Notes: generated from the sequence alone by a model not told the origin. A stretch of DNA of 64,000 nt from Olsenella_L sp051876355 (GCA_051876355.1 JBJEHU010000053.1:15004-79003), one strand, 5' to 3'; positions 26,020-34,426 are shown, counted from the stretch's first letter. Numbers and translations: made by a program.

Positions 26020-26055
26020 TGTCAAAAGTAGTTCACATGTGATATAATTTTGACA
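26020..26055 (+). promoter_or_regulatory. AbiE promoter embedded in a 36-bp dyad operator
   Basis: Arms TGTCAAAA (26020-26027) and TTTTGACA (26048-26055) flank a perfect inner palindrome TCACATGTGA; overall 15 of 18 half-site positions are symmetric. The consensus -10 TATAAT (26043-26048) lies inside, with a TG one base upstream (extended -10). The expected start of transcription is at or next to the A of the abiEi ATG at 26055. Autorepression by AbiEi at inverted repeats is known for this family. Confidence 0.8.
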
Positions 26056-26594
26056 TGGCAATGATTGACGACATATACGATGCGGTAGATGACTATGGGC
26101 TCGTGACATCCTCCGAAGCCTGTGATCTTGGAGTCAGCAACCAGGCTCTGGTGCAGCTCTCTCGCCGGGGGAAGCTCGTTCGAATGGCGAGAGGTGTGTA
26201 CCGTGTGCCTGTGTGGCCCTACCAGGAGCAGGCCCCCTATGCCATAGCGGTGAAGGCGGCAGGAGAGGGGGCTTACCTATTCGGGGAGTCCGTCGTGGCT
26301 CTGCTGGAACTTGTGCCCACAGATCCCCGCCGCATGTGGATTGCCACGCCGAAGCGCGCGCGCCGGAGACTCGGCGAGGGGGTCACGCTGGTGGAACGGC
26401 ATCTTCCGGACGAGATTGCCTATTACGAAGCTATACCCTGCCAGCGCGTGGGTGGCGCTATCGTTTCCGCAGCACGCACTTTGGGAACGAAACGCGCCAT
26501 ACAGGCAGCTGCCGAGGCTCTGCGCCAGGGCTACATCACTCAAGAGGAGAAGGACCGGATAGAGGGAGAGTTGGGCGATGCCAAAGAGACCTAA
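26055..26594 (+). CDS. abiEi: AbiEi-type antitoxin and autorepressor
   Basis: 179 residues. The N-terminal winged helix (DYGLVTSSEACDLGVSNQALVQLSRRGKLVRMARGVYRVP) is the DNA-binding part of AbiEi/type IV antitoxins; the C-terminal domain contacts the transcript or toxin in characterised members. No Shine-Dalgarno is seen. With the -10 box 6 bases ahead, the mRNA should be leaderless, starting at the ATG. The 3' end overlaps abiEii by 17 bases. Regulation is likely through the 36-bp dyad on its promoter. Confidence 0.9.
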   Translation: MAMIDDIYDAVDDYGLVTSSEACDLGVSNQALVQLSRRGKLVRMARGVYRVPVWPYQEQAPYAIAVKAAGEGAYLFGESVVALLELVPTDPRRMWIATPKRARRRLGEGVTLVERHLPDEIAYYEAIPCQRVGGAIVSAARTLGTKRAIQAAAEALRQGYITQEEKDRIEGELGDAKET

Positions 26595-27408
26595 CAGCAT
26601 GCGTCATCTCGACGATGCAATCAGGAGGATGTCAGAGGGGCCTGACGGCTATGTGCAGCTCCGTACCATGCTCGCCAATGCCATCGTCGCACAGATGCTG
26701 CCTGACGGTGTCATCAAAGGCGGCAGCGCTATCAAGATGCGTCTGGGTGCCCGGAGGACTCGCTATACCACCGACCTCGACACAGCGACTGCGACAGACC
26801 CCAAGCTCTATGCCGAGCGTCTGTCTGCTTCGCTCTCGAGGGGCTGGGAAGGCTTCACGGGCCGTGTAGTCGAAAGGGAGCCAGCGCATCCGAGGGACGT
26901 TCCCGACGAGTACGTGATGCGCCCCTTCGATGTCAAGCTTGCCTACCTCGGCAAGCCTTGGTGCACAGTGCCGCTTGAGGTAGGCTTCGACGAGATAGGC
27001 GACGTCGACGAAGTCGACTGGGCAGAGCAGGGAGATGCCGCCGAGGCATTCGAGAAGCTGGGCTTCCCTGCTCCTGGCAGGGCACCCCTCATGACCCTTC
27101 CCTATCAGGTAGCCCAGAAGCTCCATGGCCTCACGGGCCCAGGAGAACGCGCTCGCGACCTCGTGGACCTCCAGCTCGTTATGGCCACAGGCTCCGTCGA
27201 TCTCGCCGAGACGCACCGAATCTGCGTTCGTCTTTTCGCCTACCGCAAGCTTCAAGCCTGGCCGCCTACTGTCACCGCACGTGAGGGCTGGGAAGCTGTC
27301 TATGCTGAGCAGTCCAGAGGCCTTCCTGTCATGCAGAACCTCAGCGAGGCTGTAACGTGGGCGAACAGTCTTGTGTCCCGCATCGAGGCTGAAGGAGAGA
27401 CAGAATAG
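26578..27408 (+). CDS. abiEii: AbiEii-type nucleotidyltransferase toxin
   Basis: 276 residues, DUF1814/AbiEii family. The nucleotidyltransferase signature is visible as IKGGSAIKMRLG followed by TTDLDTA (GGS at 48-50, acidic pair D66/D68). The downstream conserved K and D occur in AQKLHGLTGPGERARDLVDL. Characterised relatives modify tRNA or other targets with nucleotides and cause stasis during phage infection. The gene overlaps abiEi and lacks its own promoter. Gene order and lengths are those of a complete cassette. Confidence 0.9.
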   Translation: MPKRPNSMRHLDDAIRRMSEGPDGYVQLRTMLANAIVAQMLPDGVIKGGSAIKMRLGARRTRYTTDLDTATATDPKLYAERLSASLSRGWEGFTGRVVEREPAHPRDVPDEYVMRPFDVKLAYLGKPWCTVPLEVGFDEIGDVDEVDWAEQGDAAEAFEKLGFPAPGRAPLMTLPYQVAQKLHGLTGPGERARDLVDLQLVMATGSVDLAETHRICVRLFAYRKLQAWPPTVTAREGWEAVYAEQSRGLPVMQNLSEAVTWANSLVSRIEAEGETE

Positions 27409-27430
27409 CGAGCGCGGGATATGCCTATTT

Positions 27431-27482
27431 ATATGTGCAATGAAAGAGGGCGCGCTTCCTACAATAGAAGCGCGTCGCTGCG
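27431..27482 (+). repeat. Right copy of the abiE-flanking repeat, with hairpin
   Basis: CGCGCTTC-N8-GAAGCGCG forms a clean hairpin just after abiEii and may end its transcript. The surrounding AATGAAA and GCTTCCT-CAA text matches the copy at 25914. Confidence 0.45.
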
Positions 27483-27522
27483 GTCTCCATATGAGCTTTA
27501 GCGATTGTCCTAGACCCTTCTC

Positions 27523-29079
27523 TTAGGCCCCTGCATCCTCTGGATGCGCTGTACACCAGTCGCGCACAGCCTCTTGGAAGAGGTCTGCATCGAGGGGCGC
27601 TGGGATGAGCTTTCCGCACTCGTGCTGGACACCTTCTGTACCACGTCCGAGGACGCAGATGACGGCGGGGCAATCTGCTTCGAAGCCGAGCTCAACGGCA
27701 CGGGCGATGGCAGCCTTCCGGTCAGGGATCGTCTCGGTGGGGACGCCTTCAGGTGTGGATTCTGCCATGGCACGGCAGATGTCCTCCACCTGCTCATGGC
27801 CCGGATCGTCCTTCGTGAAGATGAGGCGGTCTGCGAACTTGCCGGCTACGGCTGGAAGCTCGTACCTTCTCTCTGTCGCCTTGTCGCCCGTGGCGCCGAA
27901 GACGGCGATCACATGGCGGTCCGGGAACTCCTGCATGACAGAGGGGAAGAACTTCTCGAATGCCATCTTGTTGTGGGCAAAGTCCACGATGCCGGTGACC
28001 TTGCGGTTCGGTGTCTGGATGAGCTCCATGCGGCCTGGCACCTTCGTGCGGGCAAGGCCTTCTGCAATCTGCTCATAGGGCACGCCAAGTTCGACCGCGC
28101 AGGCAATGGCGCAGAGGGCGTTCTCGACGTTGAACGTGCCTGGCATCGTAAGCGTGATGGGACCTGCCCACTCGGGCGTATGGCACGTGAAGGTGACAAA
28201 GCCACAGGCGCTCTCGATATCTTCTGCCCAGATGTCTGCATCCGGCCTGTTGGCGCCGAACGTCATGAGCTCCTGGCACGTCCTGGCGCGCTCGAGGATC
28301 TCATCCACATGGTCGGAGTTCAGGTTCACGACGGCGCACTTCGCTTGGGAGAAGATCTTGAGCTTGCTCTGGAAGTAGTCGTCCCAGTTCGGGTGCTCGA
28401 GAGGCGAGATATGGTCTTCGCCGATATTGAGGAATCCTGCGATATCGAGCTTGAGGCCAAGCACGCGGTCGTACTTCAGGGCCTGGGAGGAGACCTCCAT
28501 CACGGCGTAGCGCAGGCCTTTGCCGCGCATGTGGGCAAGGTAGCGCCAGAGGTCGGGAGACTCGGGCGTCGTGTTCACGGACTCCTGCGAGGTCACGCCG
28601 TCATACGTCTCGATCGAGCCGATGAGGCCGCAGACAGAGTAGGGGTCATTGCCTTCGAGGATGGCACGCAGCATATAGGTCGTCGTCGACTTGCCCTTCG
28701 TGCCGGTGATGCCGATCGTGGCAAGATCTTCGTCCGGGCTGCCATACGCTGCTTTTGCCGTCCATGCCATTGCTTCTCTCAGATTCGTCGCAATGAGGGC
28801 GGGGAAGTCCGGCATGAGGGAGGAGAGCTCCTCGGCATGTGCCTCGTCTGCAAGGTAGGCCACAGCGCCGTTCTCCCGCGCAGAGACGAGATAGGAGCTC
28901 TTGAAGGCGGCACCCTTGCAGATGAAGAGATGGTGGGGCTCCACGACCCTCGAGTCGCAGTCGGCACCTGTCACGGCGATGTCCTGGGTGTCCTGCCCAA
29001 GCTTCGTCGCGTCCGCAAGGAGGCCCTTCGTGGTGAGCAGCTGGGCCAGGTCTGCCAAGGTAAGAAGTGAGGTATTCAT
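27523..29079 (-). CDS. murE: UDP-MurNAc-tripeptide synthetase
   Basis: Adds the third amino acid to UDP-MurNAc-dipeptide in peptidoglycan synthesis. 518 residues. ATP-binding GITGTKGKSTTTYML, EVSSQAL, and MPGTFNVENALCA mark the three Mur ligase domains. The DNPR box used by diaminopimelate-adding enzymes is replaced by DDPG (KDDPGHEQVEDI), so the amino acid added is not obvious and could be lysine or ornithine. It stands alone rather than in a cell-wall cluster and is transcribed toward the abiE cassette. Confidence 0.92.
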   Translation of the reverse strand: MNTSLLTLADLAQLLTTKGLLADATKLGQDTQDIAVTGADCDSRVVEPHHLFICKGAAFKSSYLVSARENGAVAYLADEAHAEELSSLMPDFPALIATNLREAMAWTAKAAYGSPDEDLATIGITGTKGKSTTTYMLRAILEGNDPYSVCGLIGSIETYDGVTSQESVNTTPESPDLWRYLAHMRGKGLRYAVMEVSSQALKYDRVLGLKLDIAGFLNIGEDHISPLEHPNWDDYFQSKLKIFSQAKCAVVNLNSDHVDEILERARTCQELMTFGANRPDADIWAEDIESACGFVTFTCHTPEWAGPITLTMPGTFNVENALCAIACAVELGVPYEQIAEGLARTKVPGRMELIQTPNRKVTGIVDFAHNKMAFEKFFPSVMQEFPDRHVIAVFGATGDKATERRYELPAVAGKFADRLIFTKDDPGHEQVEDICRAMAESTPEGVPTETIPDRKAAIARAVELGFEADCPAVICVLGRGTEGVQHECGKLIPAPLDADLFQEAVRDWCTAHPEDAGA

Positions 29080-29129
29080 GGGTCAGAGTATACGCCCCAG
29101 GACGCTGAAATGACTCAGGCGCCGGCATG

Positions 29130-29138
29130 TGATAGAAT
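29130..29138 (+). promoter_or_regulatory. Extended -10 of the tRNA-Val promoter
   Basis: TGATAGAAT: TGA plus TAGAAT at 29133-29138, 13 bases before the tRNA. No clear -35 is seen, which fits the extended -10 class. Confidence 0.55.
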
Positions 29139-29151
29139 TTCAGAACATTCT

Positions 29152-29227
29152 GGGCGATTGGCGCAGCGGCTAGCGCAGGTGCCTTACACGCACAAGGTCG
29201 GGGGTTCGAACCCCTCATCGCCCACCA
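29152..29227 (+). tRNA. tRNA-Val (anticodon UAC)
   Basis: Acceptor GGGCGAT pairs with ATCGCCC, the anticodon loop CTTACAC carries TAC, T-arm GGGGGTTCGAACCCCTC, and CCA is encoded. Confidence 0.96.
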
Positions 29228-29237
29228 GAAGAGATTG

Positions 29238-29271
29238 AAGGCCGGAAAGCAGAACGCTTTCCGGCCTTGTT
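29238..29271 (+). terminator. Intrinsic terminator after tRNA-Val
   Basis: AAGGCCGGAAAGC pairs with GCTTTCCGGCCTT around AGAAC; TTGTT follows. Confidence 0.9.
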
Positions 29272-29334
29272 CATAAGGAGCAGGACTGCTTGAGCTCCTA
29301 TGATGGTAAGGACATACGATTCCAGGAGGTCTGC

Positions 29335-30090
29335 ATGGAAGACAATGCGGCTCAGGGTGCTGTGCCCGAGCGTTCCTATGGACGCTCGCTCGAGAAGATG
29401 CGCCCCGTGAAGCTCACCCGTGATGTTATGAAGAATGCGCAGGGGTCGTGCCTTGCCGAGTTCGGCGACACGAAGGTGCTCTGCTCGGCCACGATCGAGG
29501 AGGGCGTGCCTGCCTGGAGGAAGGGTTCGCGTGCCGGCTGGGTGACAGCTGAGTATGCGATGCTTCCTGCCTCCACCTCGAAGCGGACGCCGCGCGAGTA
29601 CAAGGGGCGCAAGGGCCGCTCCATGGAGATAGAGCGCCTTGTCGGCAGGAGCCTGCGCAATGTCTGCGACATGCGCCGCATGGGCGAGATCACGGTCACG
29701 GTAGACTGCGATGTCCTGCAGGCGGATGGCGGCACGAGGACGGCCTCGATCACAGGCGGCTGGGTCGCGCTCTTCGAGGCGCTCCGTGCCTGGTGCGATG
29801 CTGGCAAGTTCAATCACATCCCTATCACCCATCAGGTTGCAGCCATCTCGATGGGAAAGGTCGGAGGACTTCTGATGCTCGACCTCGACTACCCGGAGGA
29901 CTCGTCTGCCGAGGTCGACATGAACCTCGTCGAGCGTGACGACGGAGGAATCGTCGAGGTCCAGGGCACAGGAGAGCGGGCGCCGCTCACGCGCGAGGAG
30001 CTCAATGCCCTCCTCGATATGGGGGATGCCGGCATCAAGGAACTGCTGACGCTCCAGAAGAAGATCACCGGATTCGAGGCGAGAGGATAG
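29335..30090 (+). CDS. rph: Ribonuclease PH
   Basis: 3'-5' phosphorolytic exoribonuclease that trims tRNA 3' ends. 251 residues from the ATG at 29335, chosen for its AGGAGG site; the TTG 45 bases earlier has none. Signatures: SYGRSLEKMRPVKLTRD, GDTKVLCSA, VTAEYAMLPASTSKR, GRSLRNVCD, and DVLQADGGTRTASI. The next gene starts 2 bases after its stop, the common rph-rdgB arrangement. Confidence 0.96.
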   Translation: MEDNAAQGAVPERSYGRSLEKMRPVKLTRDVMKNAQGSCLAEFGDTKVLCSATIEEGVPAWRKGSRAGWVTAEYAMLPASTSKRTPREYKGRKGRSMEIERLVGRSLRNVCDMRRMGEITVTVDCDVLQADGGTRTASITGGWVALFEALRAWCDAGKFNHIPITHQVAAISMGKVGGLLMLDLDYPEDSSAEVDMNLVERDDGGIVEVQGTGERAPLTREELNALLDMGDAGIKELLTLQKKITGFEARG

Positions 30091-30092
30091 AC

Positions 30093-30722
30093 ATGAGGAA
30101 CCTGGAAGAGCTCGACCCGGCAAAGACGGTCGTCGTCGCTACGGGCAATGCGCACAAGGTCAAGGAGATCGAGGCAATGCTCGGGCCGGTGCTCGAGGAC
30201 ATGGAGTTCGTCGCTCTGGGAGAGCTCGGCGACTTCCCCGACCCCATCGAGGACGGCGATACGTTTGCGGCCAATGCCCTCATCAAGGCCAAGGCAGCGC
30301 TCGACGAGACCGGACTCCAGATGGCGGTAGCGGACGACTCGGGCCTCTGCGTCGATGCCCTGAATGGTGCTCCGGGCATCTTCTCTGCCCGCTGGGCCGG
30401 CGAGCATGGAAACGACGATGCGAACAACACGAAGCTCGAGCAGGCAATGAAGGACGTGCCGGATGATGCACGTGGCGCCCACTTCCATTCGAGCGTCGTC
30501 TTCGTCTCGCGCGACGAGGATGGGGAAGAGGTGCTCCACGGCGAGGGCGACTGCCCGGGAAAGATCGGACATGAGCGCAGGGGAGACCAGGGCTTTGGCT
30601 ACGACCCCCTGTTCCTGCCGGATGAGACGCCGGGCAAGACCATGGCAGAACTCACGATGGAAGAGAAGAACCAGATCTCCCACCGCTTCCATGCACTCGA
30701 AGATCTCGCAAAGAAGCTGTAG
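30093..30722 (+). CDS. rdgB: XTP/dITP diphosphatase (RdgB/HAM1)
   Basis: Hydrolyses non-canonical purine triphosphates to keep them out of nucleic acid. 209 residues. Motifs ATGNAHKVKEIEAM at the N-terminus, ADDSGLCVDALNGAPGIFSAR in the middle, GFGYDPLF and SHRFHAL at the C-terminus are all intact. A GAGG site lies in the end of rph, so translation is coupled. Confidence 0.96.
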   Translation: MRNLEELDPAKTVVVATGNAHKVKEIEAMLGPVLEDMEFVALGELGDFPDPIEDGDTFAANALIKAKAALDETGLQMAVADDSGLCVDALNGAPGIFSARWAGEHGNDDANNTKLEQAMKDVPDDARGAHFHSSVVFVSRDEDGEEVLHGEGDCPGKIGHERRGDQGFGYDPLFLPDETPGKTMAELTMEEKNQISHRFHALEDLAKKL

Positions 30723-30732
30723 GCAGCATTGA

Positions 30733-30756
30733 GGGGGCCGCAAGGCCCCCTTTCTC
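30733..30756 (+). terminator. Intrinsic terminator after rdgB
   Basis: GGGGGCC-GCAA-GGCCCCC followed by TTTCTC. Confidence 0.9.
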
Positions 30757-30825
30757 ATGGAGAAGATGCCAAAATTGGTATCAAAATGTCAAACCTTGTC
30801 TATCTTGCGCTTCTGCCGCTTCCGG

Positions 30826-30842
30826 CTGCCTATAATCGGCAG
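30826..30842 (+). promoter_or_regulatory. Consensus -10 within a small dyad upstream of nagB
   Basis: CTGCC-TATAATC-GGCAG: a perfect TATAAT (30831-30836) framed by a 5-bp inverted repeat. A repressor binding here would block the promoter. The -35 is weak. Confidence 0.5.
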
Positions 30843-30900
30843 TGATGGAGAGAAAGCAGGTCGAGGAGGGGCACTGAGCCCTTCCGGAAGGAGACGCATC

Positions 30901-31635
30901 ATGAGAATCGTGCGCTGCAAGGACTACAACGATATGAGCCGCAAGGCCGCCAACATCATCTCTGCCCAGGTCATCCTGAACCCGAAGTCCATCCTGGGCC
31001 TGGCTACGGGCTCGACGCCGATCGGCGCCTATGCACAGCTCGTCAAGTGGTATGAGAAGGGCGACGTGGACTTCTCGCAGGTCGAGACCTACAACCTCGA
31101 CGAGTACCGCGGCCTCACGCATGAGGATCCGCAGTCCTACCACTACTTCATGCGCAAGAACTTCTTTGACGGCATCAACATCGACCTTGCGAAGACGCAT
31201 GTGCCGGACGGTGCCGACCCCGACATCGAGCATGCCTGCTCGACGTATGACAAGATGGTCGCAGATGCCGGCTACTGCGACCTCCAGCTCCTCGGTATCG
31301 GCAACAATGGCCACATCGGCTTCAACGAGCCGGACGACGTGTTCAGCAAGGGCACGCATTGCGTGAACCTCACGGAGTCCACGATCAAGGCGAACTCCCG
31401 TCTGTTCGAGTCTGAGGACCAGGTGCCGCGCCAGGCCTACACGATGGGTGTCCAGACAATCATGCATGCCCGTTCGATCCTCGTCGTCGCCAATGGCCCG
31501 AAGAAGGCACAGGCCGTCTACGATATGATCTACGGCCCGGTCACGCCGAAGGTCCCTGCCTCCATCCTGCAGCTGCATACGAACTGCACGGTCGTGGCAG
31601 ATGAAGAGGCCCTTGCCCTCTGCCCGAAGGAGTAG
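30901..31635 (+). CDS. nagB: Glucosamine-6-phosphate deaminase
   Basis: Converts glucosamine-6-phosphate to fructose-6-phosphate and ammonia, the entry of amino sugars into glycolysis. 244 residues from the ATG at 30901 with a GGAAGGAG site. Substrate-binding LGLATGSTPIGAY, catalytic base D67 in NLDEYRGL, and GIGNNGHIGFNEP (H138, E143) are conserved. It is a single-gene unit with its own promoter and a strong terminator; no nagA is seen nearby. Confidence 0.96.
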   Translation: MRIVRCKDYNDMSRKAANIISAQVILNPKSILGLATGSTPIGAYAQLVKWYEKGDVDFSQVETYNLDEYRGLTHEDPQSYHYFMRKNFFDGINIDLAKTHVPDGADPDIEHACSTYDKMVADAGYCDLQLLGIGNNGHIGFNEPDDVFSKGTHCVNLTESTIKANSRLFESEDQVPRQAYTMGVQTIMHARSILVVANGPKKAQAVYDMIYGPVTPKVPASILQLHTNCTVVADEEALALCPKE

Positions 31636-31663
31636 GGAAGAGCTCTTCCAATCATGCTATGAA

Positions 31664-31698
31664 GAACGCCTCCGGAGCGCTTGGCTCCGGAGGCGTTC
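31664..31698. terminator. Bidirectional 15-bp hairpin between nagB and the prolidase gene
   Basis: GAACGCCTCCGGAGC pairs perfectly with GCTCCGGAGGCGTTC around GCTTG. It lies between convergent genes and can serve both. Confidence 0.88.
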
Positions 31699-31718
31699 TG
31701 TGTGTCTGTCTCTGCTGG

Positions 31719-32795
31719 CTAGAGCTCGACGACCTGGATCTGCTTCGGATAGGAGTTCAGGACTTCGCAGCCATCCTCGGTCACGATCACAAGGTCCTCG
31801 ATGCGGACGCCGATCTTGCCCGGGATGTAGATGCCCGGCTCGATCGAGAAGCACTGGCCCACCTGGACAGCCTCGTCGTGCGTCGAGGAGACATCTCCCG
31901 GCTCATGGTCGTTCAAGCCAATCTGGTGTCCCAGACGGTGCGTGAAGTACTGCCCATAGCCGGCATCCTCGATAATGTGGCGGGCGCAGAGGTCGATCTC
32001 TGCGAACGTGACACCCGGCTTCACGAGGGCTTCTGCTGCCTCGTTGGCATGGCGGACGGTCTCGTAGACGCGCTTCTCCTCTTCGGTCGGCTCAGCCGTG
32101 AAGAACGTGCGTGTCATATCGGAGCAGTAGGCATCCTTCTTGCAGCCCACGTCGAAGAGCACCATGTCGCCACGCTTGAGAGTGGTGCCATCCGGCTCAT
32201 GATGGGGGTCTGCGGCATTGGCGCCGAAGCTCACGATAGGCGTGAACGAGTGGTCCTGGGCGCCGAGCGAGCGGTAGGTGCCGAGAAGGCCCTCTGCGAT
32301 GCTCTGTTCGGTTACGCCTTCCTTGATCTGGCTCTTGAGCCATTCCATGGCCTTGTCGTTCACGCGCGAAGCCTCGCGCATGAGCTCCTGCTCCTCCGCG
32401 CTCTTGATGGAGCGTGCATCGTCTACGGCCTTCGAGGCAAGGATGAAGGAAGGAGCTGCCTTCGCATCGATCAGGGGCAGCACCCAGCGGGCCGGGAAGA
32501 TCTTGTCGAGGCCCAGAGGAGACGTATGGTCGATATGCTCAATCAGAGCCGGAAGCGGATTTTCCGTATCGTCGTGCACGACGACGTTCGGGCAGAACGG
32601 CGTGGCATCCGGGAAGAGGCGGTTCACGAAGAGCACGCACTCCTTTGGGCTCACGTAGAGCGCAAGGAAGCGCTCGTAGGGCTCGGTGTAGTAGCCGGTC
32701 AGATAGAAGATGGACGTGGGGTCAGATACCACGGCCTGATGGCAGCCCTGCTTCTCGAGGTTTGCCAGCACGGCCTGAATGCGTTCCTGATGCAT
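31719..32795 (-). CDS. M24 Xaa-Pro aminopeptidase/dipeptidase
   Basis: Metallopeptidase with a pita-bread fold that releases residues next to proline. 358 residues from the ATG at 32795, which has GGAG 8 bases ahead; a GTG three codons earlier lies too close to that site. The N-terminal creatinase-like domain is followed by the metal ligands: FDVGCKKDAYCSDMTRTFF (two Asp), HRLGHQIGLNDHEPGDVS (His), EPGIYIPGKIGVRIEDL (Glu, Glu). Cytoplasmic; a housekeeping role in peptide turnover is likely, complementing the peptide transporter CstA. Confidence 0.93.
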   Translation of the reverse strand: MHQERIQAVLANLEKQGCHQAVVSDPTSIFYLTGYYTEPYERFLALYVSPKECVLFVNRLFPDATPFCPNVVVHDDTENPLPALIEHIDHTSPLGLDKIFPARWVLPLIDAKAAPSFILASKAVDDARSIKSAEEQELMREASRVNDKAMEWLKSQIKEGVTEQSIAEGLLGTYRSLGAQDHSFTPIVSFGANAADPHHEPDGTTLKRGDMVLFDVGCKKDAYCSDMTRTFFTAEPTEEEKRVYETVRHANEAAEALVKPGVTFAEIDLCARHIIEDAGYGQYFTHRLGHQIGLNDHEPGDVSSTHDEAVQVGQCFSIEPGIYIPGKIGVRIEDLVIVTEDGCEVLNSYPKQIQVVEL

Positions 32796-33000
32796 AGGAT
32801 GCACTCCTTCATACGGTCTGGTTTCTAGACAACGCGAGTGTACACCTCTCGTGCTGACGGATGAGACCTTTAAGCTTTGCAGCGCCTCTTCACGCTTCTG
32901 CCAAGCTCAGAGGCCCAGAATGTGGAGGGTCTATGGACAGGTGTATGATAGCTTCTTGCTGAATTTTGAACAGCCGTACAGAAACATAGGAGGCCGTTTC

Positions 33001-33291
33001 ATGGATATCGATATGCCGCCCGTCAACCGCGTGGACGAGATTCACGACAAGCTCAAGGCACTCGAGGGCCAGCGCATCAAGGTGCGCGCGAACATGGGCC
33101 GTTCCCGTATTGTAGAGGGAACCGGCGTGCTTGTACAGGTGCACCCGTCGCTGTTCGTCGTCGAGATCGAGGAGCGCCGCGGCCGCAAGGACCGCCAGTC
33201 CTACCAGTACGTCGATGTGCTGACAGGAGGCGTCGAGGTCTTCGACGCCGATACCGGCGAGCGCCTCTTCGACTACGTCGCGGAAGAGTAG
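33001..33291 (+). CDS. veg: Veg family protein
   Basis: 96 residues from the ATG with an AGGAGG site. The sequence (IHDKLKALEGQRIKVRANMGRSRIVEGTGVLVQVHPSLFVVEI) matches the small SH3-like Veg family of Gram-positives, which is linked to biofilm control in Bacillus and sits before ispE there as well. A terminator separates it from ispE here. Molecular role is not established. Confidence 0.9.
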   Translation: MDIDMPPVNRVDEIHDKLKALEGQRIKVRANMGRSRIVEGTGVLVQVHPSLFVVEIEERRGRKDRQSYQYVDVLTGGVEVFDADTGERLFDYVAEE

Positions 33292-33343
33292 GCGCAAAGC
33301 ACGCTGCCGCCTCCTACCATGGAGACGAAGCAGCTCAGCATCT

Positions 33344-33382
33344 GATGCCCTGGAGTGCCTGCTCCGGGGCATCTCTCTTTTT
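33344..33382 (+). terminator. Intrinsic terminator between veg and ispE
   Basis: GATGCCC and GGAG pair with CTCC and GGGCATC; TCTCTTTTT follows. Confidence 0.88.
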
Positions 33383-33413
33383 CGGTATCGGAGACTCTGA
33401 GCGGAGGCACGAG

Positions 33414-34292
33414 GTGGAATCCATAGCCGTGAAGGCACCTGCCAAGGTCAATCTCTATCTCGGTGTCCATAGAGACAGGGACGAGCGCGGCTACCACCGC
33501 GTCGATTCTGTCATGGCAGCAGTCGACTTCGGCGATGTGGTCACGTTTGAGCCGGCGGAAAGGCTCGCGGTCAGCTGCGAGCCAGGCATCAGGGCACACA
33601 TGGACCATACGACGACCTATCGCGCCGTAGAGGCGCTTGGGAAGGCCTTCGGGCATAATCCTGCCTTTGCGGTCCATATCGAGCGCCATATCCCCGAGAG
33701 AAGCGGCATGGGAGGGTCCTCGACCGATGCAGGGGCTGCCTTGCGTGGTGCCTGTGCGCTTTGGGACATAGACCCGGAAGACCCCCGTGTCGTCGCGATT
33801 GCCCGAAGCATCGGTGCCGATATCGCATTCTTCCTGAAGCCTGATGTGAGCTATCTTGCCGGTGCCGGAGATGTGCTCGAAGAGCAGTTCCCGACGCCCG
33901 AGCTTTCGCTTGCTGTCGTGAGGCCTCCAGTCACAGGGTCCTGTGCCCAGGATGCCTACGCTGCCTTCGACCGCAATCCTCAGGCACTGCCGCCGCTTGC
34001 TCCCTATCTCGAAGCACTGAGGACCGGCAACTTGAATGCGATTGTGGAAAAGTCCACAAACAATCTTGCTGCCGCAGCAATCGCTCTCGAGCCTGAGCTT
34101 GGGCGTGCGCTCGCATGGTTCAGATCTCGCCCTCATGTCCTGAATGCGCAGGTCAGTGGCTCAGGAGCCTGTCTTTTTGCTATTTGCGACAGTGCCTCTG
34201 CGGCTGAAGAAGTGGCCCTAGACGCAAAAGAAAACAGAAATTGGTGGGCAATTTCTTCAAAAGTGGTCGACTCGAGCCGGATTTTCTGTTAA
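33414..34292 (+). CDS. ispE: 4-diphosphocytidyl-2-C-methyl-D-erythritol kinase
   Basis: GHMP kinase of the MEP isoprenoid pathway. 292 residues from a GTG start preceded by CGGAGG; the frame upstream contains the veg terminator, which excludes earlier starts. Substrate site KAPAKVNLYLGV at the N-terminus, ATP-binding PERSGMGGSSTDAGAALRGA, and C-terminal VSGSGACLFAI are present. tRNA-Pro begins 15 bases after its stop, so the two may share a transcript. Confidence 0.94.
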   Translation: MESIAVKAPAKVNLYLGVHRDRDERGYHRVDSVMAAVDFGDVVTFEPAERLAVSCEPGIRAHMDHTTTYRAVEALGKAFGHNPAFAVHIERHIPERSGMGGSSTDAGAALRGACALWDIDPEDPRVVAIARSIGADIAFFLKPDVSYLAGAGDVLEEQFPTPELSLAVVRPPVTGSCAQDAYAAFDRNPQALPPLAPYLEALRTGNLNAIVEKSTNNLAAAAIALEPELGRALAWFRSRPHVLNAQVSGSGACLFAICDSASAAEEVALDAKENRNWWAISSKVVDSSRIFC

Positions 34293-34307
34293 AGTACCGT
34301 CTGCTGA

Positions 34308-34384
<77 letters not shown>

Positions 34385-34396
34385 TTTGAAATGACA

Positions 34397-34426
34397 GCCG
34401 GAGGGAGCAATCCCTCCGGCTTCTTT
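34397..34426 (+). terminator. Intrinsic terminator after tRNA-Pro
   Basis: GCCGGAGGG pairs with CCCTCCGGC around AGCAAT, followed by TTCTTT. Confidence 0.9.

Noticed and set aside
29152..29227. tRNA-Val 3' end as an attachment site for the defence island
   Set aside because: No second copy of the tRNA 3' sequence was found at the other side of the island.
29290..29334. TTG start of RNase PH at 29290
   Set aside because: No ribosome site; the ATG at 29335 has AGGAGG at correct spacing and gives the family length.
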